DNA of 64,000 nt from Gnetum montanum (Eukaryota; Streptophyta; Gnetopsida; Gnetales; Gnetaceae), in contig MNCI01021017.1 in the NCBI GenBank assembly GCA_015680685.1, forward strand, positions 4,130-68,129, written 5' to 3'. A program made the translations under genes and the position numbers. This document shows positions 51,301 to 60,300 of the stretch, piece after piece. Under the pieces are notes generated by a model. The model did no database searches and was not told the origin of the DNA. It saw only the letters and a list, made by a program, of their open reading frames with translations. Position 1 is the stretch's first letter. Each line of letters opens with the position of its first letter.

Positions 51301-54300
51301 TCACATAATACAAATGACCGAAGGATATTACTATAAACCTATTTGTCCATTACTGTTACTAATTATTATTTACTCAGGGTAGCTATCAGCCAAAAAGCAT
51401 TAACATGACTTCTGCAATCAAACTTTAGGGAAATACATTAAAATAAAAGAGACTAAATTTGCCACCTCCACTTTCTAAAACATGAAAAAAAAAAAGAGCT
51501 ATGATGTAATATCTGCTGCTCTGTTCTTGGAGTAATAAAAAGGATCAACTACCTTTAAATTTGCAGAAAATGTAGCAAATGTAAATGACTGACAGGACCC
51601 AAATTCATTCGCATTTCAAAAATCATCTTGAGTACAGAGATTCACCAAAGATACCTGATGAGCCTTCTCTGGACCTTTATCTGGCATTTCATGAAGACCC
51701 TTCAAAGCATTTCCTCTCTGAGATTCTTGTTGAAGAATATTCAATTTATCCAGTAGTCCATCCTTCTCTGTCTACATTCCATGCATATTATCATCCAAAA
51801 AATAGCATGATAGTCATAATATATATGTAAAAAGAAACAAAAATAGCTGGCTTCTAGTTTTTCTTTCCAGCAAGCAGGAACAAACATCACGTGCCTTGAT
51901 CATACAGACATGGTAGGCAATAGGACACATTAAACTTGATGTTTACAAAGCCTATGCACTCAGTTCTTGAGGACACTTAGGAATAACATTGATATTTTCA
52001 TTGGTTAAAACTCAAACAGCTATAGACATTAAAAAATGTAACGTTACACACTACTCGATAACAAACCAGAGATACGAAAACCAAAGTGGACAACAGTGGA
52101 AATAAAGAACAAAGCAGAGAAAATTTATAACGACTGTCCACATCAGACTTTGAGATAGTTTAAATAAAAGATTTAAATCTGGAAGCAAAAAGCATTGCAA
52201 TTGTGGTTTTCATCCATCTTCTTTGTTAGCCTTCCCTTGCCAAAAAGCCAAACATCATACCAAATTATAATAGAATGCAAGACAAGCAAAAGCATGCCTA
52301 ATGTTCTGAATGGCGTGAAAACATGCTTAAACGGGCAAATTACAACTGTAGGTTACAATAATATAAAACTGAATGACATTAATACTCATTTGTTTTGCAC
52401 TAACCTAGCCTATGCTGCATGCAATGTAAACAGCATAATCACAAACATAGAATCACAGATTACTTTAGGAGCATATTGTATTGGTACCTGTAGCTCAGTC
52501 TTCTCCTTCTCTAAACTCTCAATTGAATGTTTTAATCTCTCGATGCACTCATTTGAAATGGTGACCTTTCCAACCATTTCTTTAAGTTTATTTACCTCTA
52601 TGTTTTTCTCATTCAGAAGTCTCTGGAGATCTGCAATCTGCTTCGCCATCTGTTTGTCAAACATACAAGAGATAGATCTTCTACAATGAATAAAGATGAT
52701 TATTAATTAAAGATAGAAACCATCGCAAACTTGTAGCATGTTTGTCTCATAACTACATAATTAATAGCTTAACCAAAACACTGAGGCGTTGAACAATTAA
52801 TATATGTGATTATATTTATATTCAATATCAGCCATTTTTAACACATATGAATTGAAAAATACTGGATGTAACTTCAGTTCATTTCTGGTTTTATTGCAAG
52901 TACATACTTCCTGTTTTTCTACCTTCAAACTAGTCAATTCCTTTTGATTAGCAACAATTTCTGCAACATATTATGGAAGAAAGAATTATAAATCAGAAAA
53001 AGTTAGAGCAACAATGAAGCTATTAATGGAATAAGTATCATCAAAGAAAAGATCTAAACATACTGTGATGTTGCAGGTTTGAGCTTGCTGTGTCTGACTG
53101 TTCCTTGATTCTTGAGGTTTTAAGCATCTTTAGTTCAGTTAGTAATTTTTCATTGTCAACCTTCACAGCTGACAGTGCTTTTGATTTCTCTTCAAGCAAA
53201 TTTAACAGCTCCTACATGTCAAGTATTCATATGTGCAAACATTAGTTTCACAGATCTTTAAACAATTCATTTCAAATTTTCAAATTTAGAGAATAATTCG
53301 GCTAAAAAAATTAAAAATCCATATTTAGAAAAATAACGCTTAATATCAATAGCTGGCACCTTGATAAAATAGCAACATACAGGAGACAATAAATGAGGAG
53401 TAATTTACAAAAACATATATGAATAAAGTCAAAAATAATCACCTTTTCTCTTTCTTGTAATTTTTTATATTTCAACTCTGTATGTAGTTGATTTCCTTCT
53501 GATTCTGATACGATTTCTATTCCAGCATTCGCATGTTTTGCAGATTGAGCAAATTGACTGCCTTGCATACGGATGGATCCTTGTTTTGGTTGTTTGTAGG
53601 AAAGAATATTCTTTCCTCCCTGCATTGTGTTGACCATTTGTCAATTTAAACCAAATGAAATGTTTGAAAGGCGTAAAAACTGACTATAGAAACAGATAGA
53701 TGTTTAAGCATGTAAGAAATACATGCATTGCAAATTTGTTATATGCTTATAAGCCATTCCTTAGAAGAGTAGCATGCAGTTTCAAAAGTCAAAAATCATC
53801 TATGATCCCTCGAGCCTGAGGACCTCACTGTTCAAACTTTAACTCATCATTCTTTATCACAAAGAGGTTCATAAGCTTTGCTGTGAAGCTTCTGCAATCA
53901 CTTCTAATTCCTACAAAAGATTATTTGCTGTCCAAATGTCCTCCAAAGGGAAGATCCATGAGTGGACACTCACATCATGTCTCAACTTAATCATTCGCAT
54001 ACTTTTATCTCATATAATAACCCATTGTATTCATTTTCAATCAGTGTTACACAGGAGCACACTACCAGAAAGAATTCTTCGTTCCCCACATACCGGGGAT
54101 GGAAGCGCATTCCATTTTGCAGGGGAATGCCTGCCAAACACTCACAATAAATAATGCTCGGTAAACAATCCTAAAAATATTGATAAATACTGTCCATTTT
54201 ACTGCATGATATTGCTTAGTAAACGTCCATAAAAATGTTAATATATACAGTTCCTTTCTTCCAGGTAACCTCGTTAACAGTAAATCTAGGTCACAGATTC

Positions 54301-57300
54301 CAGTCGCCAATATGGATTCAGTGCCTGACTAACAATTCTGTACTTACAGTTACATAATTGATCAGTGGAGGTCATTGAGTTGTTTAGATGGAAAAATAAT
54401 TTAAATTTTAAAGCATCGAGATCACATTTATCCAATTCTCTTCTTAAAAAGATAAAACATCAAAATTAACATAATACTGAAAATTTGCAAACTTTAAATT
54501 GTGTAGATTTAAAACCAAATACTTAAAGAAAAACCTAGACCTTAAAGTGTTTTATTTATTTTTATTTATAAAAATGTTGAAATTATATTTTTATATATTT
54601 TTTATAAGATTTGTATATTCATGTTCCACATGCATCTAGCCTCACTCCCAAGAAATAGCCTTTATTCCCAAACTCGTTTGCACACGCACTCCCGCATTCC
54701 CATTCAATGTGAAACATAGTTTTTAACTGAATGTTAACAATTACATCACTGGAATCTTAAACATGAGTTGAAACATAGCTTTTAACTGAATGTTAACAAT
54801 TACATCACTGGAATCTTAAACATGAGTTGAAACATAGCCTTTGAATTTACTTTTAGGCTTGAAACCCACATAACCTTTATAAAAATAAAGCAAAGACAGC
54901 TACGCTATGACAATGTGCAAGGATTTTGCAATTATCAGTGTGCACACTCTGATAACATTGATGTGAGCTATCTCTTGGTTTTGAAGGTCTTCTGTGTTAT
55001 CTTGGCTGAACCTCAAGGGTGTCTTGTTTTTACTTTCAGAAGTAATAAATAAGTTTTGTTGTGTGCTCCTATCTCTTGCATTTCATTTAATGTTATATGA
55101 TGTTTGTTGTTATTTTCTGCTTCTGCCATGCATTTCCATTAACAAATCTGAATCAAGAGAGATGCAAAAACAGACAGTGAAATGAAGAACAAGGCCTAAA
55201 ACACAATGTTACAATACCCCATTGCATCCATAAACTAACATTGTTTAGACAAAAGTCAATAACCCTGTTACCATAGCATTGGCAACTAATCTTAAACTAA
55301 AGTTTACTTAAATGCAAAGGTGAAAAGACATGCTCTGCTGGTTATAAAAAATGTACACCAGTAGCAGAGTTGCAGTCCCAAGAAAGAAGCCAGTTGTGGT
55401 CATATATAATTAAAAAACAAGAGAATTAAAAACCACGAACAATTATTTGTATTAATTTACAAAGAAATATATGCCAAAACCACAAACCAAGGATGCGAAT
55501 GAATGTACATTGCACAAAGGCAACTAGCACATCCACTAAGTAAATTACTGATAGATTCTATAAAATTCTCCATAAGTCTATGGATTAAATTCAGTGTAGC
55601 TTAAGTTTGCCGAAACAAAGGATTAAGACAATTAAAGAAAGGCATTGGAAAAGCACATATTTATTATAAAAATCATTTCACCTTTACAGATTCTTGCCCA
55701 TTTACTAACATGACTCCAACCTGCAAATTCACAATATTCAAGCAATATGTAGCATAAGTATTAAAACTAACATCTTTCAAGATTGACTATCGAACTATTT
55801 TCACAACACAAACATCTAGAACCTCTGTGGATCTCCTATCATCAGGATTCAGCAATGGGGATTGACCACTGGTGCCTGCATTTAATTTCTTCAAATTTTC
55901 ATAATCATCATGCAGCTTTTGCAATTCCTCCTGTTATCATAACCACCAAAACCTTTCAATCAGAATGAAAATCTTAAGTAAATTTTCACATGATATGAAA
56001 AACATTAGTAATGCACATCCTTGGGCAACAGTCAAATGACATGTAACTTAAAGTGCTATCCTCTGTAGATAGTTATGGAACATACAGAAACATGACGTTG
56101 TTGACTAAATATGGTAAAATAAATCGCTACTAAAAACATTCATAAAAATTTCTAAAGTTTGGTCATCTATTTCTTTATCAGACTTCTGAATCCATGTAGC
56201 TTCCGTGATTCTTTCATTAATAAAATTAAATAACACATCATGAAGCATAAGGCTTAGACGCAAAAGGCTGGGTAAGGGGGAAGGAATGTAAACAATTTGC
56301 ATGCTGGGGCTTTATAGTAGTTGGGGCAGCATTGTTTGACAAGTGCTGGCCGCTATGGCACTGAGATCTCAGAAGTTGAGTGCTATCATTGAGATCATCT
56401 GATTTGGATAGCTGGTGTCTTCTTCTAGAAGCCTCCTAGTGTTTTAATCTGGTAGGTTGATTTGCTCTTGCTAAAGCCAGCACACATATTTATCAGGTGT
56501 ATGAGTGTGTAGCGACAAAATGGATTGATCAAGCTCAAGTTAGAGTCCTCATAATCACGAAAGGCATTATTTTTCTTGTATTTGAATCTCACGAGGTCAT
56601 GCAGAGTGAAATGTCAATGGATCTCAAGCTCTTTCGTGTCAGGGGTTTGGCTTTGGTCCATTTGTACTCAAGGGTCTAATCCAGGTGGCAGATTTTTAAC
56701 AATACCACAGTGTGGATCTGTTTTCTAACGTTGGAGGCTACTATAGCAATTTGTAGAACTGATCACCTTGACCCCCATCATAATGAGGCAGTGTCATCTG
56801 AGTTCGGCATTATTCTTTCAGGACAAGCCATGATGAGATAAATACAGCTTGACAACAAAAGGTTTTCAGCATAAAAACAGAGGTTAAAAACAATAGACTG
56901 GTTTCAAATACAATTTAACAACCAGCATAGTTATAACAATAGAAAAAGACCAATGGATCTCTCCTGTGTCTCAAATGACATTGATGCTAGCCCATACCAG
57001 AAAGGGATTTTTCCATCCCAGTTCACAGAAATTTTTGCAAGGATTGTTAGCCAGCACTAGTAAGAACATGTGGACATTTTCCACATCCAAGCTTTTCCAC
57101 AAAGTACTTTTACTTATACTCTATTTCATTTTCCTTGCACACTCTATAAAAATGAAGCCGAATTTTCTGTATTTTAATTTACAAAGTTTCTAAAATGCTA
57201 TGTCCCTTGTAATACTCTTGTAACATAAACATAATACTGTTAACACAATTTTATAAAGGGAATCAAGAAAGTTCTGGAGGGATGAAGAAAGGAAAATCCA

Positions 57301-60300
57301 GAAGATGCAAAAGGGCTCTAGAAACCCTAATGAGATGCTATAAGGGAAGGCGTAGGGTAATTAGGCTTGTATGCCTGTGAGATGCCTGTTCTACTTAAAG
57401 AGTATTTGTGTTCCTAGTTTCATTAAAACATCAACTCTACATTGCTTTCCCATGGATTTCCCTTCACCCAAGAATTTCTAGTGATTTTCCACTTAAAGCC
57501 TACTGTGTTGTTTCTTTTTTTTTATTTTCTTTTGGTTTTCTGTTTTTTTTTTTTTTGACCTGTATAAAGTGCATCACTAAGTTTGGGGTTTTGATGAGTC
57601 GCTCCCATTTTGCACTTACCAAGAAAAACCCTAAACCTAAAATAACCTATAAAGAGGTGCTTCCTCTCTCCATGCATGATGCATGAGATGAAACAGTTGA
57701 ATACATTTCTTTTTAGGCATTAGGTATTTCTATTGCATTCTACAGATGCACACTTCTTATTTCTCATGTTAGCTTCAGGCATTCATATCTCAAAGCCCAC
57801 AATTGAAGCTTGAAACACATGAAGAGATATGTATAGATAGAATGTGCAAGGAGATATAGGTAGACAAAATGCACAGGAAAAACTCTTTGTCCAGTTGTAC
57901 CGTTAAGCAAGGAACCACTAGGCAAGATAGAGAAACAACACACTACAACAGCATGCAGAGCAAGGTACCCAGCAACACAAAAAGGCATTTAGCTTTAAGC
58001 AAAGGCACCAACAATGCATGAAGGCACATCAGCAATGTGCACCCAGATCTGCACGTCATAAGTGCAAGCATAAGGATTGCAGGTGCGTAGTTAGAGATTT
58101 GCAACTACAAGCAATACATACAAGGGTTGCAAGTGTGTAGCTATAGATGGAAGCACCGTAAACAGCATGAGGACTCAAACTTATTTTGCAACAAAAACTA
58201 TTCAACACATCAACAACTGCTCTTTGGTGACTACAGACATGGCAAATAAATTTAGAAAATAGTGCAAATTTGACTTCAAGGGGGAGATTGTTATATAATA
58301 AAGACAAATCCCTGTCCTCTCTTTAATTTTCTACACTGATTTGTTGTTAAAGCAGTTGATAATAACTTTCCTAAATTTTTTGATGACCTAGTTGTGACTA
58401 CTTGTGGTTATCTATTCTTAACTGATTGTAGTTATCTAGCCCTGATGGCCTAGGGAACTGAGTCTGATTAATATCCTTGACTATGGCATATGTCTGCTGT
58501 AAGTCATTTGATTGATTGCCCATTAGTTTTTGGGGTGGAGGCCATTTAAAGAAAGTGGGAGAGAACTATGAATGTACAAGACACACCATTCGAAATTGAT
58601 AATCAGATCTACCTGCTTTTTCATCAATGTTTCCATTTACATTAAAAGGTTTCACCATGTAAATCCTTGTCTCTTGCCCTGCTTTTTCTTTTCTATTTTA
58701 CAATTTGTCTCTACACCTTGAATTATGTTTTACTTACTAACTATAGAGAACATGAAACGTTTCAAAAAGCCAAACCATCACCAGATGCAGACAAGTGAAA
58801 AGCAGCTATGAAGGAAGAATGGAGATCCTTGAGTTAGAACCATACATGAAAGAAGAAAGATTGTAAGCAAGCACTTGATTTATAGATTGAAAACAGATTC
58901 AAATCTTCGCAGAACATACAAGACACAACCGGTGGTAATAGGGTTTACACAAGAACATGGTGTTGATTTTACAAAAATTTTATCTCTGGTTGTTAAACAT
59001 TCTTCACTGAAAATCGTTTTATCTTTGGTTACTTGTTTGGATCTGCACTAAACAATTAGATGTTGAGACAGCCTTCTTGCATGGTGATCCTAAGGAGGAG
59101 ATATATACGTAAAAGCCTAAAGGATTTATACATGAAAAAGTCCATGTCTGCTGCGCAGGGGGAACAGGATTTCATATTGTTTGAACAAGCTTCCATACAA
59201 TAGTACAATAAGTTTGATGCATTTAGTAAGGAGCAGAAATACAACAGAAACAATTTTGACCACTTTATTTTTCAGGTCATTTTAGGGGTAAGTTTTGTTT
59301 TGAATGTGATGCTAGACCTTGTAACTTTATTGTTTAGTTGATAAGTGTGACTTCTTTGTAAGGGATGAGCTATTGTTAGTTGATGAGTTCTTTCCAGATG
59401 GTTCTGTGGGGTCCGTTTTTAATTTAGAAGTGATTCTCTAGAATGTTCAACATTGCTGAGATCTTTCTAGAAAGATAACTTCCAAATGTTTCTAGTTTAG
59501 AATTTGTAACATGGCTTTGCCCACTTAAGGGCTCAATCCCTAATCATTATAAGTGAACACCTCATTTGGATCAATTGCGCAATAAAAGTTGGGCTACTCC
59601 TATTGAGGCCTCCCTCTATTCTTGAGGCTTTTGCCTCATAAATCTTGTGTTTCTTATTTGTCATTTTGTATCAGCCATTGTTCTGGTTCTAGTTTCCATT
59701 TTGCATTTCTTTGATTATCTTCCAGATTTTTTTGCAGTGTTATCTCTGTGTTTTTTCTCTCACATTATTCTGTTTATGTCCATGTGTTCCATCATGTTAT
59801 TTTTTGCCAACACAGTAGTATTAGAGCAAGGTTGAGAGCTTGCAAGTTTTCTTTGCGGCATGTTCTTTTGTACGAGGTGCAGCAAAGTTAAATAGTGATA
59901 GATGTGATTATGCAATGAATAAAATTTTGAAAGTCCTTAAGTGAGAGCAGTAGGAAATTCAGGTTGCAGTGGTGTTGTTTGTGACAATAAAAAAACCAAA
60001 TGATGAGGTAAATTTCGAGGAGTTTCTTTGGATTTGCCTAGATTTTTTGGTTTTTTCTTTTAAAATTTCTTGCTCCAATGGGAGTCATGGATCCAAACAT
60101 AGCTCTAGTTCAAAAGAGATATGGAAGTTTCTATGGCCTTTGAAAGATGAATGTTGCAAATTTGTTATACAAAAAGGAATGGGATGTTGTTTTAATTTAA
60201 AAACCTTCTTTCATGACTAATGAAGATTTTCAAAAATTGGATCAAAAAGCACTAAGTTTAATTCATAGGTGCCTTGCAAATTCAAATCTAGAAAAATACC

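Noticed and set aside
52195-52689. 164-codon plus-strand open frame
   Set aside because: It is largely antisense to golgin exon g, whose splice sites and phase are consistent. No independent domain.
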